A model generated the notes under the pieces. That model searched no databases. It saw nothing but the letters and a program-made list of their open reading frames with translations, and was not told the origin of the DNA. A stretch of DNA of 64,000 bases from Kribbella rubisoli (lineage in GTDB: Bacteria > Actinomycetota > Actinomycetes > Propionibacteriales > Kribbellaceae). Each line of letters opens with the position of its first letter. The first letter of the stretch is position 1. Positions 8,534 through 17,052 of this stretch are shown one piece after another. Where the stretch lies: positions 2,232,001 to 2,296,000 of the forward strand of contig NZ_SHKR01000011.1 in the NCBI RefSeq assembly GCF_004217145.1, in the 5' to 3' direction. A program made the translations under genes and the position numbers.

Positions 8534-9295
8534 ATGACCGAATCCGGTCTGCCGACGAGTGAGCACCTCGAGCACCTGGACACGGACACGATCGCCGATC
8601 TGATCGAGAACCTGCTGCCTGCGCCCGAGGCGCACCGCGCTCGTGAGCATGTGAAGGCATGCCCGGAGTGTCAGCAGACGTACGACGCCCTCGTGGAGCT
8701 GTCCGAGGACCTGGCCGACGAGGGTCGCGCCGACATCCCGATGCCGGCCGACGTCGCCGAACACCTGGACGCTGTCATCGTGTCGGAGTCGGTGCTGCGT
8801 GCCTCGACGGTCGGCGTGCACTCGCTGGCCCAGATCCGCGAGGAGCCCCGCCGCCACCTGCCGAAGCTGCTCGGCGCGGCGGCCGGCGTCGTACTGATCG
8901 CCGCGATCGGTGTCGGCGTCGTGTTCGCCACGAAGGACAACGCGCCCGAGGGCGCGGCGAGCACCGAGCAGAACACCCCGCCCGCGGACGCGGTGACGAT
9001 CACCACCAACAACCTCGGCCCGCAGATCCAGCAATGGCTGGAGCACACGCCGAGCGCGATCATGCACGGCTCGGCGGCCGAGCAGGCCTGTGCCCGGACG
9101 TTCGCGTCCGGCCGCCCGAACCCGAACGTCCGGCTGGTCCAGCCCGCCAAGATCGACGGCAAGCGGGCCACGATCATCGGTCTGCAAGGCGGTTCGTCGC
9201 GCGACATCCAGGTGTTCGCGGTCACCGGATGTAGCGATCCGGGCGGAGTTGCCAGCCCGTTCTACGACACCACGGTGACACTGCGCAACCGATGA
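8534..9295 (+). CDS. Zinc-finger anti-sigma factor, RsmA-like
   Basis: The 253-residue protein starts at an ATG behind the GAGGAGG-like motif at 8516-8524. An HxxxCxxC zinc anti-sigma motif (H39, C43, C46 in HVKACPEC) lies in the cytosolic N-terminus. One transmembrane helix spans about residues 113-132 (LGAAAGVVLIAAIGVGVVF), and an extracytoplasmic domain of about 115 residues follows. It is therefore a membrane-tethered inhibitor of the sigma factor encoded just upstream. Homologues at this locus control SigM. The 117-bp gap from sigM contains its own promoter candidate, unlike the usual coupled pair. A short hairpin follows the stop. Confidence 0.88.
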   Translation: MTESGLPTSEHLEHLDTDTIADLIENLLPAPEAHRAREHVKACPECQQTYDALVELSEDLADEGRADIPMPADVAEHLDAVIVSESVLRASTVGVHSLAQIREEPRRHLPKLLGAAAGVVLIAAIGVGVVFATKDNAPEGAASTEQNTPPADAVTITTNNLGPQIQQWLEHTPSAIMHGSAAEQACARTFASGRPNPNVRLVQPAKIDGKRATIIGLQGGSSRDIQVFAVTGCSDPGGVASPFYDTTVTLRNR

Positions 9296-9297
9296 CG

Positions 9298-9318
9298 ACC
9301 CACCCCTACAGGGTGGGT
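9298..9318 (+). terminator. Hairpin immediately after the anti-sigma gene
   Basis: ACCCACCC (9298-9305) and GGGTGGGT (9311-9318) form a perfect 8-bp stem with a 5-nt loop, 2 bp after the stop codon. No T-run follows. It separates the sigma/anti-sigma unit from the trxB promoter. Confidence 0.5.
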
Positions 9319-9324
9319 ACCGTG

Positions 9325-9350
9325 GGAATGGACGGCCTCTAGGATCCGTT
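9325..9350 (+). promoter_or_regulatory. SigR-type promoter of trxBA
   Basis: GGAAT at 9325-9329 and GTT at 9348-9350 are separated by 18 nt, matching the SigR/SigH disulfide-stress consensus GGAAT-N18/19-GTT. Thioredoxin operons are established SigR targets in Streptomyces. A vegetative -10-like TAGGAT (9340-9345) lies within the same stretch, so dual control is possible. The distance to the trxB ATG is about 40 bp. Confidence 0.72.
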
Positions 9351-9391
9351 GAGTACGACGTACCAATCTCGACTCCCCGAGGAACGCCTGA

Positions 9392-10372
9392 ATGAGCGAC
9401 TCCACAGTTCGCAACGTCATCATCGTCGGCTCCGGCCCGGCCGGTTACACGGCCGCCGTGTACGCCGCTCGCGCGGCGCTCGAGCCCCTGGTCTTCGAAG
9501 GCTCCGTCACCGCCGGTGGCGCGCTGATGAACACCACCGAGGTGGAGAACTTCCCCGGCTTCTCGCAGGGCATCATGGGCCCGGCCCTGATGGACGAGAT
9601 GCGCACCCAGGCTGAGCGCTTCGGCGCCGAGCTGGTGCCGGACGACGTCACCAAGGTCGACCTCACCGGCGACATCAAGGTGGTCACGGACTCCGCGGGC
9701 ACCGAGCACCGGGCCAAGACCGTGATCCTGGCCATGGGTTCGGGCTACCGCAAGCTCGGCCTGTCCGACGAGGAGCGGATGTCCGGGCACGGCGTGTCCT
9801 GGTGTGCGACCTGTGACGGCTTCTTCTTCCGCGACCACGAGATCGCGGTCGTCGGCGGTGGCGACTCCGCCGTCGAGGAGGCGACCTTCCTGACCAAGTT
9901 CGCGAAGAAGGTGCACCTGGTGCACCGCCGCGGCGAGCTGCGGGCCTCGAAGATCATGGCTGACCGTGCGTTCGCCAACGACAAGATCGAGTTCCAGTGG
10001 AACTCCGCCGTCGACAAGATCCACGGTGAGGACAAGCTGACCCACCTGACGCTGAAGGACACCGAGACCGGCGAGACCCGCGAGCTGCCGGCCACCGGCC
10101 TGTTCATCGCGATCGGGCACGACCCGCGCTCGGAGCTGGTCAAGGGCCAGGTAGACCTGGACGAAGAGGGTTACGTGCTGGTCAAGCAGGGCAGCACCGA
10201 GACCAACCTGAGCGGCGTGTTCGCCGCCGGCGACCTGGTCGACCACACCTACCGGCAGGCGATCACCGCGGCCGGCACCGGCTGTGCGGCGGCGCTGGAC
10301 GCCGAGCGCTACCTGGCCACGCTGGAGGACGCGGAGCACGCGGCCGCCAGCACCGAGCCTGTCTCTGTCTGA
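9392..10372 (+). CDS. trxB: Thioredoxin-disulfide reductase
   Basis: NADPH- and FAD-dependent reductase of thioredoxin, 326 residues. FAD-binding motif [11 protein letters not shown] near residues 12-22, redox CATC at residues 138-141, NADPH-binding [12 protein letters not shown] in the middle, and [19 protein letters not shown] for FAD at the C-terminus. A GAGGA motif precedes the ATG. trxA follows after 35 bp, probably in one transcript from the SigR-type promoter upstream. Confidence 0.97.
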   Translation: MSDSTVRNVIIVGSGPAGYTAAVYAARAALEPLVFEGSVTAGGALMNTTEVENFPGFSQGIMGPALMDEMRTQAERFGAELVPDDVTKVDLTGDIKVVTDSAGTEHRAKTVILAMGSGYRKLGLSDEERMSGHGVSWCATCDGFFFRDHEIAVVGGGDSAVEEATFLTKFAKKVHLVHRRGELRASKIMADRAFANDKIEFQWNSAVDKIHGEDKLTHLTLKDTETGETRELPATGLFIAIGHDPRSELVKGQVDLDEEGYVLVKQGSTETNLSGVFAAGDLVDHTYRQAITAAGTGCAAALDAERYLATLEDAEHAAASTEPVSV

Positions 10373-10407
10373 ACCTGACTCTCATAACCACTGAAGGAGA
10401 TACGCCC

Positions 10408-10737
10408 ATGGGCGAGAAGATGAACGCTGTCACCGACTCCGAGTTCGACCAGACCGTGCTGAAGAGCGACAAGCCGGTGCTGGTGGACTTCTGGGCCGAG
10501 TGGTGCGGCCCGTGCCGCCAGGTCTCGCCGATCCTGGAGGAGCTGGCGCAGGACCACAGCGACAAGATCACGTTCCTGAAGATGAACGTCGACGAGAACC
10601 CGGTCACCCCGAGCAACTACAAGGTCACCGGTATCCCTACGATCAACGTCTACGTGAACGGTGAGCTGGCCAAGTCCATCGTCGGCGCCAAGCCGAAGGC
10701 GGCGCTGCTGAAGGAGCTGTCCGCCTTCACGGACTGA
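10408..10737 (+). CDS. trxA: Thioredoxin
   Basis: A 109-residue thioredoxin with the canonical active site WCGPC (Cys33 and Cys36), the cis-Pro loop GIPTINVYVNGE and the usual length. GAAGGAGA lies at a good distance before the ATG. It is reduced by TrxB encoded directly upstream. The same trxB-trxA-cwlM order is found in mycobacteria. Confidence 0.97.
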   Translation: MGEKMNAVTDSEFDQTVLKSDKPVLVDFWAEWCGPCRQVSPILEELAQDHSDKITFLKMNVDENPVTPSNYKVTGIPTINVYVNGELAKSIVGAKPKAALLKELSAFTD

Positions 10738-10792
10738 TACACCTGAGATCTACCGAGGACGCACCCGTCCGCCCACGGCAAGGAGCAGTTGC

Positions 10793-11929
10793 ATGGCAGT
10801 GTCACCGTCTGGCCCGCACGGCGTGTACCGCATCGGCGACAGCGGTGAAGCGGTCGCCGAGATCGTCGGCAAGCTCCAGCGGCTGGGGCTGCTGGCCGGC
10901 GGTCACGACGTCTACGACGAGGCGACCGCGCACGCGGTCCGGGGGTTCCAGCAGCAACGCGGGCTGATGATCGACGGGATCGTCGGCCCGCAGACCTATC
11001 GGGCGATCGACGACGCACGGTGGCGGCTGGGCGACCGGCTGCTGACGTTCGTCCCGTCGCACCCGCTGTCCGGTGACGACGTGCTGGCCCTGCAGGCGAA
11101 GCTGCAGGAGCTCGGGTTCGCGGTTGCCCGGATCGACGGGATCTTCGGCGCCGACACCCAGCGCGCGGTCACCGACTTCCAGCGGAACATGGGGCTTCCC
11201 GGTGACGGGACCTGCGGACCGTCGACGTTCAAGGCGCTGCAGCGGATCCGCCCGATGGCGACCGGCGGCCGCCCCGACGCGCTGCGGGCCCGCGAGGCTG
11301 TCCGCGCCGCCGGACCGCGGTTGTCCGGCAAGACCGTGGTGATCGACCCGGGCCACGGCGGATTCGACTACGGCTGGGAGGGCTACGGCCTGCGCGAGTC
11401 CGATATCGCGTACGACCTGGCGGCCCGGATCGAGGGTCGGCTCGGCGCCACCGGCGTACGGGCGTATTTGTCGCGGGGCCGCGATCAGGGGCCGGACGAG
11501 CTGGCCCGGGCCGCGTTCGCGAACGAGACGGACGCGAACCTGTGCGTCTCGCTGCACGCCGACGGTTCGATGAACCCGGAAGCGCAGGGCGTCGCGACGT
11601 ACTACTACGGCAACGACCTGCACGGCGCCTCGTCGAGCGTCGGGGAGCAGTTCGCCGGCCTGGTCCAGCGTGAGATCGTCGCGCGGACCGACCTGCTGAA
11701 CTGCCGCACCCACGCGAAGACCTGGGACTTGCTGCGGCGGACCAAGATGCCCGCGGTGCGGCTCGAGATCGGCTACGTCACGAACCCGCACGACTCCGCC
11801 CGTCTGGCCGACCCGGCCTTCCGCGATGTCATCGCGGAATCGATCGTGGTCGCCATCCAGCGCGTGTACCTGCCGCCGGAGCAGGACGCCGCCACCGGCA
11901 TGCTCCGGTTCGGGCAACTGACTGTCTAG
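10793..11929 (+). CDS. cwlM: CwlM-like N-acetylmuramoyl-L-alanine amidase family protein
   Basis: The 378-residue protein has two peptidoglycan-binding type 1 repeats (about residues 12-70 and 90-150) and an Amidase_3 domain (about 180-370). The zinc-site motifs are present: DPGHGG, the Glu in LRESD, SLHADG and the Glu in RLEIGYVTN. There is no signal peptide or membrane helix, so the protein should be cytosolic. In mycobacteria CwlM at this locus is a PknB-phosphorylated regulator that activates MurA and interacts with FhaA and MurJ. A similar role here is inferred from synteny. AAGGAG precedes the ATG. The zinc ligands look intact, so residual amidase activity cannot be excluded. Confidence 0.88.
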   Translation: MAVSPSGPHGVYRIGDSGEAVAEIVGKLQRLGLLAGGHDVYDEATAHAVRGFQQQRGLMIDGIVGPQTYRAIDDARWRLGDRLLTFVPSHPLSGDDVLALQAKLQELGFAVARIDGIFGADTQRAVTDFQRNMGLPGDGTCGPSTFKALQRIRPMATGGRPDALRAREAVRAAGPRLSGKTVVIDPGHGGFDYGWEGYGLRESDIAYDLAARIEGRLGATGVRAYLSRGRDQGPDELARAAFANETDANLCVSLHADGSMNPEAQGVATYYYGNDLHGASSSVGEQFAGLVQREIVARTDLLNCRTHAKTWDLLRRTKMPAVRLEIGYVTNPHDSARLADPAFRDVIAESIVVAIQRVYLPPEQDAATGMLRFGQLTV

Positions 11930-11951
11930 TCGATTTCCGGATGGGCCGTTC

Positions 11952-11976
11952 GTCAACTGGTTGAGCATCAGTTGAC
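11952..11976. promoter_or_regulatory. Inverted repeat upstream of VOC gene, possible operator
   Basis: GTCAACTG (11952-11959) and CAGTTGAC (11969-11976) are perfect 8-bp arms around a 9-nt spacer. TCAAC-TG-GTTGA inside it forms a second, tighter palindrome. Sites of this shape are common for ArsR-type regulators, but no such regulator is encoded nearby. The element ends 13 bp before the VOC start codon. Confidence 0.45.
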
Positions 11977-11989
11977 CTAGGAGGGGCTC

Positions 11990-12340
11990 ATGGCACATCC
12001 AGTCGTCCACGCCGAGATCCGATCGGCGGATCCGGACAAGACCCGGCAGTTCTTCGCTGAGCTGTTCGGGTGGAAGGTCGCGTCCGAGGGCGCGTTCCCG
12101 GGCTACACGTTCATCGACACCGGTAGGCCGGAGGGGACGTACGTCGCGATCAGCCCGCGGCAGAGCGCCGAGGACGAAGTGCTGTTCTTCGTCGCGGTCG
12201 AGGACGTCGCGGCCACGCTCGCGCGCGCCGAGGAGTTGGGCGGACGGATCGTCCAGCCCGCCCAGCAGGTCCCCGGTACAAGCTTCGGCGTGTTCGCCGA
12301 CGCACAAGGTCACAAGATCGGCGTGGCCGCCAACGGCTGA
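11990..12340 (+). CDS. VOC (glyoxalase/bleomycin-resistance fold) family protein
   Basis: A 116-residue single-domain vicinal oxygen chelate protein. It opens with HAEIRSADPDKTRQFFAELF, the standard beta-alpha start of the family, and ends with FGVFADAQGHKIGVAA, which carries the DPxG-like metal-side loop. AGGAGGGG precedes the ATG. Substrate unknown. It is convergent with the MMPL gene, with 2 bp between the stop codons. It is the first gene that departs from the conserved actinobacterial trxA-cwlM-parB order. Confidence 0.85.
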   Translation: MAHPVVHAEIRSADPDKTRQFFAELFGWKVASEGAFPGYTFIDTGRPEGTYVAISPRQSAEDEVLFFVAVEDVAATLARAEELGGRIVQPAQQVPGTSFGVFADAQGHKIGVAANG

Positions 12341-12342
12341 GG

Positions 12343-14487
12343 TCAGTCCTTCTCGAGGGCGATCTTCGGCAGCACCCGGTCGAGCCGGCGAGGCAGCCAC
12401 CAGGCACGGTTGCCCATCAGGCGCAGGACGGCCGGGACGATGATGCAGCGGATCAGGAGGGCGTCGAGAAGGACGGCGGTCGCCAGGCCGAGACCGAACT
12501 GCTTCAGCATCCGGTCCGGACTGAGCAGGAACGCGCCGAACACCACGATCATGATCGCGGCCGCCGCCGTGATCACACTGCCCGTGGTCGCCAGTCCCTC
12601 GCGGACGGCGGCCCGGGCATCCTTCGTACGTCGCCACTCCTCGTGGATCCGCGAGACCAGGAACACCTCGTAGTCCATCGACAACCCGAACACGATCGCG
12701 AAGATCATCACCGGTACGAACGCCTCGATCGGTCCCGCCTGCGCGCCGAACCAGCCCTGCTGGAACACCAGCGTGATCACGCCGAGCGAAGCGCCGATGC
12801 TGAGCAGGTTGAGGACGGCGGCCTTCAACGGGATCAGCACCGACCGGAACACGGCCATCAACAGCAGCGCCGACAACCCCACCACCACGAGCACGAAGAT
12901 CGGCAGCCGCTTGCTGACCGCCGCCGCGAAGTCGTCGGCCGCCGCTGTCGCTCCACCGACCAGGTACGTCGCCCTGGTCTGCGCCTCGAGCTTCGGCAAC
13001 GTGTCGTCGCGCAGTCGCTGCACGAGGTCGCTGGTCGCCGCGTCCTGCGGAGCCGACTTCGGAAACGCCAGTACGGTCGCGATCTTGCCGTCCGGAGTCA
13101 GCTGCGGCGGCGTCACCGCGGCGATGTCAGGATCCGCCGCCAGCGTCTGACCGAGCATCTGGGCCGCGGTCCGGTCGCCCTCGGACACCACGACGAGCGG
13201 TCCGTTGAACCCGGGCCCGAACCCGTCGGCCAGCAGGTCGTACGCCTTCCGGCTGGTCTTCGCCGGATCGTCCGTCCCCGCATCGGCGAACCCGAGCCGC
13301 ATGTTCAACGCCGGCAGCGACAAGGCGACCAACGCGACGACCCCGAGCAGCAACGGCACCCACGGCCCGCGCTGCACCAGGGCGGCCAGCTTCCGCCAAC
13401 CCTCACCAGGCGTACGACGCTGTTTCGCGGCATGCTTGCGGACACTCCGCTCGATCCGCTTCCCGAACAACGTCAGCAACGCGGGCAGCAACGTCACCGC
13501 AGCGAGCATCGTCATCAACACGGTCAACGTGACACCGAGCGCAACGCCCTGCAGCGAACCCAGCCCGAGCGCCAGCAATCCGAGCAACGCGATCACGACG
13601 GTGCAGCCGGCGAACAGCACCGAACGACCCGCGGTGTCCAAGGCAACGATCGCCGCCGTCTCCCGGTCCGTCCCGTCCTTCAACAGCTCATGGCGATAGC
13701 GCGAGAAGATCAGCAATGCATAGTCGATGCCGACCCCCAGCCCGACCAGCATCATCACGGGCGTCGTGTACTCCGGCACCGTGAACAGGTGCGACGCGAG
13801 CATCAGCAACGCGACGGTGCTGCCGACTGCGAACACGGCGGTCAACAACGGAAGTGTTGCCGCGAGCAACGATCCGAAGAGGAACACGAGGATCACCAGC
13901 GCGGCCAGGATGCCCGCACCCTCGGACGCACCGCCCGCGCTGTCCGCGGCGTTCCGCGCCAGATCCCCACCGACCTCGACCTGGAACCCGGGTCGCGCGA
14001 AGTCCTGCGCCCGCTGGATGATCGTCCGCACGTCCTCCACCGGCATATCCGTCTGCGCGACATCCAGGCTGACGGTCGAGTACGCCGTACGTCGATCTGT
14101 CGACATACTGCCCGGGGCGGTGAACGGATCCGCTACCGACGCGACGTGCGGCAGGGTCCGGACGACCGCGAGCATCGACGCCACCCGGCTCTTGTCCGCG
14201 TCGAGCCCGCCGTCGGCCTGAACGACGAGCTGCACCGAAGCCGTATCGCCCTTCGGTTGATGCGCCTGGAAGATGTCGGTCACCCGCTGCGAGTCCGTGC
14301 CCGGGAGCGAGTTGTCGTTCTTGTAGTTCGCGCCCACCACGGTCGCCGCGGCGATGACGGCGGCCAGCACGACCACCCACAGCACGAGCGCCAGGCTGGC
14401 GTGCCGCATGGCCCAGCCGGAGACGCGATGGAGCAGGCCCGGCGGTTTCGTGCCGGGCGGTCGTCGTACGGGGGTGTCCACGGTCAT
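12343..14487 (-). CDS. MMPL/RND-family membrane transporter
   Basis: The 714-residue protein shows two repeats, each a single helix, a large extracytoplasmic domain and a five-helix bundle. The first helix is ASLALVLWVVVLAAVIAAATVV. GVGIDYALLIFSRYR and GLSMDYEVFLVSRIHEEW are the paired MMPL signatures containing the proton-relay Asp and Tyr. GAGGAGG precedes the ATG. The substrate is not evident; relatives export lipids or drugs. The gene is divergent from a PadR regulator across an 84-bp region with two repeated operator-like sites, suggesting inducible expression of an efflux pump. Confidence 0.92.
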   Translation of the reverse strand: MTVDTPVRRPPGTKPPGLLHRVSGWAMRHASLALVLWVVVLAAVIAAATVVGANYKNDNSLPGTDSQRVTDIFQAHQPKGDTASVQLVVQADGGLDADKSRVASMLAVVRTLPHVASVADPFTAPGSMSTDRRTAYSTVSLDVAQTDMPVEDVRTIIQRAQDFARPGFQVEVGGDLARNAADSAGGASEGAGILAALVILVFLFGSLLAATLPLLTAVFAVGSTVALLMLASHLFTVPEYTTPVMMLVGLGVGIDYALLIFSRYRHELLKDGTDRETAAIVALDTAGRSVLFAGCTVVIALLGLLALGLGSLQGVALGVTLTVLMTMLAAVTLLPALLTLFGKRIERSVRKHAAKQRRTPGEGWRKLAALVQRGPWVPLLLGVVALVALSLPALNMRLGFADAGTDDPAKTSRKAYDLLADGFGPGFNGPLVVVSEGDRTAAQMLGQTLAADPDIAAVTPPQLTPDGKIATVLAFPKSAPQDAATSDLVQRLRDDTLPKLEAQTRATYLVGGATAAADDFAAAVSKRLPIFVLVVVGLSALLLMAVFRSVLIPLKAAVLNLLSIGASLGVITLVFQQGWFGAQAGPIEAFVPVMIFAIVFGLSMDYEVFLVSRIHEEWRRTKDARAAVREGLATTGSVITAAAAIMIVVFGAFLLSPDRMLKQFGLGLATAVLLDALLIRCIIVPAVLRLMGNRAWWLPRRLDRVLPKIALEKD

Positions 14488-14514
14488 CGCCGGGGCCTCC
14501 TCACTGCTTGATGC

Positions 14515-14574
14515 GTAGATTAGCTACATGTTGCCTCTCGACACTAACAGACATATGAGTAGACTGGCTACATG
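14515..14574. promoter_or_regulatory. Two copies of GTAG-N5-CTACATG in the MMPL/padR divergent region
   Basis: GTAGATTAGCTACATG at 14515-14530 and GTAGACTGGCTACATG at 14559-14574 differ at two positions and are spaced 44 bp apart. The second copy contains the padR start codon and a TAGACT -10 box (14560-14565) that ends 6 nt before the ATG, as in a leaderless gene. The first overlaps a minus-strand -10 candidate TAATCT for the MMPL gene. This placement fits an autoregulating PadR repressor that controls both directions. Confidence 0.68.
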
Positions 14575-14898
14575 AAGGCGGATGCGCTGCGTGGGCACCT
14601 CGACCCGATGATCCTGGCGGTCGTCGAGCACGAGCCGCTGCACGGTTACGCGATCATGGAGGCGCTGCTCCAGCGCAGCGGCGGCGAGCTCGACCTGCCG
14701 ACCGGCACGCTCTATCCGGCGCTGCGGCGACTCGAGCGGGCCGGCTACCTGGCCAGTGAGTGGAGCACGGTCGGCGGCCGGAAGCGCCGGACCTACCAGC
14801 TCACCAGCGCCGGATCGAAGATGCTTGCCTCGGGCAAGCAGGAGTGGCTGACGTTCCGCGCTGTGGTGGAAGGGGTGCTACGCCCGGGCCAGGCGTAG
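14572..14898 (+). CDS. PadR family transcriptional regulator
   Basis: A 108-residue winged-helix regulator. The PadR hallmark is intact: LRGHLDPMILAVVEHEPLHG, YAIMEAL, LPTGTLYPALRRLERAGYL, then GGRKRRTYQLTSAG. It has the short C-terminal dimerisation helix of the small PadR subfamily. The start ATG lies 6 nt after a TAGACT -10 box. It is divergent from the MMPL transporter, its likely target, and its 3' end overlaps the convergent permease-prefix gene by 21 bp. Confidence 0.93.
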   Translation: MKADALRGHLDPMILAVVEHEPLHGYAIMEALLQRSGGELDLPTGTLYPALRRLERAGYLASEWSTVGGRKRRTYQLTSAGSKMLASGKQEWLTFRAVVEGVLRPGQA

Positions 14899-15549
14899 CC
14901 CACGAGCTGCCTGCACACTCACGAGCGCGAGCGGCAGGACGACGAACGTCCCGACGACTCCGTACGCCGGTAGGCCGGGAGCGTGGGCGCTGGTCGCGGT
15001 CATGGTGACGCCGATCCCGACGATCAGCGCGGAACCGGCCAGCGTGAAGAGTGCGGTGACCCGGCTCACGTGCTCCCGGACCCGCGGGAACCGCTGCCCG
15101 ATGCCCGTGGCGAGCACAGCCAGCACAGCCCCCGCGATCACCACGCCACCGACGTCCCGGACCACGATCTGGAGCAGGTCGTTCAAGGCGGTCGAGTCGT
15201 TCTCGTCCTGGGTCCAGACCCAGGCGCCGCCCTGCCAGACGATCGGCTGGATCATCAGCGCCAGCAACAGCATCATCGCCGTACGCCGGCTCTGACTGAT
15301 CGCCAGCTCGGACCGGTATCCCGGTGCGACGTCCTCGATCGCCCCGAAGTCGGCGACTGCGTGCTTCTCCGCGTCGTACCGGTCGAAACCGTCGGCCTCG
15401 AAGGCCTCGGTCGCGTCGGTCAGGTGGTCGCGGGCCTCGGCCAGCAGATCTGCCTTCCGGCGCCGTGGTCCCCGGAGCTGTTTGCTCAGCGCGGCCAGGT
15501 AGTCGTCGATGGGCACACTCCCAGTATGGACAGGCTTCGTCCGGCTCAC
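14878..15549 (-). CDS. Permease prefix domain 1-like membrane protein
   Basis: The product has 223 residues from the GTG that overlaps the upstream DUF2784 stop (GTGA). An internal GTG at 15516 lies 6 nt after a CATACT -10 box and would give 212 residues (MPIDDYLAALSKQLRG), so both starts are possible. Residues 15-75 are an amphipathic prefix domain (DLLAEARDHLTDATEAFEAD, DRYDAEKHAVADFG) like those found with PadR regulators. Four hydrophobic helices follow. Function unknown. It is the last gene of a three-gene overlapping unit with GNAT and DUF2784. Confidence 0.75.
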   Translation of the reverse strand: MSRTKPVHTGSVPIDDYLAALSKQLRGPRRRKADLLAEARDHLTDATEAFEADGFDRYDAEKHAVADFGAIEDVAPGYRSELAISQSRRTAMMLLLALMIQPIVWQGGAWVWTQDENDSTALNDLLQIVVRDVGGVVIAGAVLAVLATGIGQRFPRVREHVSRVTALFTLAGSALIVGIGVTMTATSAHAPGLPAYGVVGTFVVLPLALVSVQAARGLRLARA

Positions 15550-15938
15550 GTCCGGGGTCCCACTGACTCACCCCTGACCTTGGCCTTCCGACGATGCTGT
15601 ACGACGAAGAACCCGGCGTACCCGATCAGCACCAGCGCGAACCCGATCCGCTCCGCCCAAGGGGTCGCGCCTTCCGGCCAGAGGTGGCCCTCGAGGTAGT
15701 GGTGGATGTACCCGCCCGCGTAGACGCTCTCGCCGCCCTGGCGGCGGAAGAACTTCTCGGTCGCCGTCACCGGGCAGCCGAAGTCGACCACGACGATGAC
15801 GACGTTCCACACGACGATGGCGAGGTGGAACCAGATCAGCTTGGGCCAGCGCCAGGCGAGGAACGCGCCCACGACGAAGAACAGCAGCAACGCGCCGTGC
15901 ACGACCATCACCACGTCGGCCAGCGCGCGCCAGATCAT
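15546..15938 (-). CDS. DUF2784 domain-containing membrane protein
   Basis: A 130-residue protein with about three transmembrane helices and the DUF2784 pattern: VVMVVHGALLLFFVVGAFLA at the N-terminus, WNVVIVVVDFGCPVTATEKF with the conserved CPxT-x-E, then GGYIHHYLEG. The family is uncharacterised. Start and stop each overlap a neighbour by 4 nt (ATGA with GNAT, GTGA with the permease-prefix gene), so the three are very likely co-translated. Confidence 0.85.
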   Translation of the reverse strand: MIWRALADVVMVVHGALLLFFVVGAFLAWRWPKLIWFHLAIVVWNVVIVVVDFGCPVTATEKFFRRQGGESVYAGGYIHHYLEGHLWPEGATPWAERIGFALVLIGYAGFFVVQHRRKAKVRGESVGPRT

Positions 15939-16594
15939 GACGACTCCGGACCCGACCTCAGTGCGTCCCGGACCGTCACCGGCCCGGACGGCGACGGCTC
16001 CGGGCGGATCGCGCCCATCAGGCGCTCGACGGCGGCCTCCATCTCACTACGCCAGGTGATCGCCGAGCGCAGGTCGAGCCGCAGCCGCGGATTGCGCGGA
16101 TGCTCGCGGACGACCCCGAAGCCGACCGCGCGGAGGAACTCGGTCGGCCAGACGCAGCCCGGCCCGTTCCACCGCGAGTCCCCGAACGCCTCGACCGCCC
16201 GGAACCCGCGCTTCAGCACATCCTTCGCGACCGCCTGGACGAGGATCTTGCCCAACCCGAGTCCCAGGTACCGCGGCTGGATCCGCCCGGTCGCGAGTAC
16301 GACGGCGTCCGGGCTGACCGGTGCCGTCGGGAACGCCTGGATCCGGGGCAGGTACGTCGCCGGCCCGTAGAGAGCGAAGCCCGCCGGATCGTCGTCGACG
16401 TACAGCACGACGCCCGCGGGACCCCAGTCGAGCAGGAGCTGGGACAGCCAGGCTTCCTTCTCCAGCGCGGTGTCGCCGTTGCGGTCGGCCTGGCGCGCGG
16501 CGACCGGGTCGAGCTCCCAGAACACGCAGTCACGGCACGGAACCGGCAGCTCGCCGAGGTTGGCGAGTGTCAGCGGTTCGAGCCGTCGGGCCAT
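15935..16594 (-). CDS. GNAT family N-acetyltransferase
   Basis: The 219-residue protein has an unusual N-terminus with a CxxC (PCRDCVFWELDP) and the GNAT acetyl-CoA loop within IQPRYLGLGLGKILVQAVAK, followed by GFRAVEAFGD. A related GNAT protein is encoded near parB in other actinobacteria, but here it is separated from parB by several genes. The substrate is unknown. It is the first gene of the overlapping GNAT-DUF2784-permease-prefix unit. Confidence 0.8.
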   Translation of the reverse strand: MARRLEPLTLANLGELPVPCRDCVFWELDPVAARQADRNGDTALEKEAWLSQLLLDWGPAGVVLYVDDDPAGFALYGPATYLPRIQAFPTAPVSPDAVVLATGRIQPRYLGLGLGKILVQAVAKDVLKRGFRAVEAFGDSRWNGPGCVWPTEFLRAVGFGVVREHPRNPRLRLDLRSAITWRSEMEAAVERLMGAIRPEPSPSGPVTVRDALRSGPESS

Positions 16595-16655
16595 CAGCGC
16601 GTCCGGTCGGCGGTGCAGCGTCGATCGGCGCCTGTTAACTTCGTCACGATGCGTG

Positions 16656-16856
16656 TCATCGCGTAGCGGGTTCGGTCGCCGGTTCCGGCACCGGTGCCGG
16701 GGTCCGTGCGTCCGTCGTGCGCGTCGCCTCGGGGGCGACGTACCGCTGTTCCACCTTCGCGGCGGGTTGCCGCCGGAACAGCTCGGCCGCGAAACCGGCC
16801 AGCACGCCCAGTACCAGTCCGCCGAGGGTCCAGCCGGCTGTCTTGCCCACGCTCAT
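16656..16856 (-). CDS. Small single-pass membrane protein, unknown
   Basis: From the ATG at 16856 (AGGA 9 nt upstream) the product is 66 residues: MSVGKTAGWTLGGLVLGVLA, one helix to about residue 25, then FRRQPAAKVEQRYVAPE and a Pro/Thr/Glu-rich tail. An upstream ATG at 16901 would add 15 basic residues. The family is not recognised. Coding character is suggested by the helix plus the basic stop-transfer FRR. It sits alone between the GNAT unit and the aminotransferase. Confidence 0.5.
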   Translation of the reverse strand: MSVGKTAGWTLGGLVLGVLAGFAAELFRRQPAAKVEQRYVAPEATRTTDARTPAPVPEPATEPATR

Positions 16857-17052
16857 CCCGAATCCTGCCTTCCGCAGTCCACCTCTCAGGCCGCTCCGCA
16901 CCGCCCGGCTGTCTCAGCAGCCAGATCACGGCATGGTCGAACCTGCCCCTATAAGGCATGGTAGTGAGAGGTCGCGCCGATCCACAGCCCGGACTCGGGT
17001 CTCTCGACGTAACCTGGTGACTTCCCCCTCGATCACCGTTGGAGTGGCCCTC

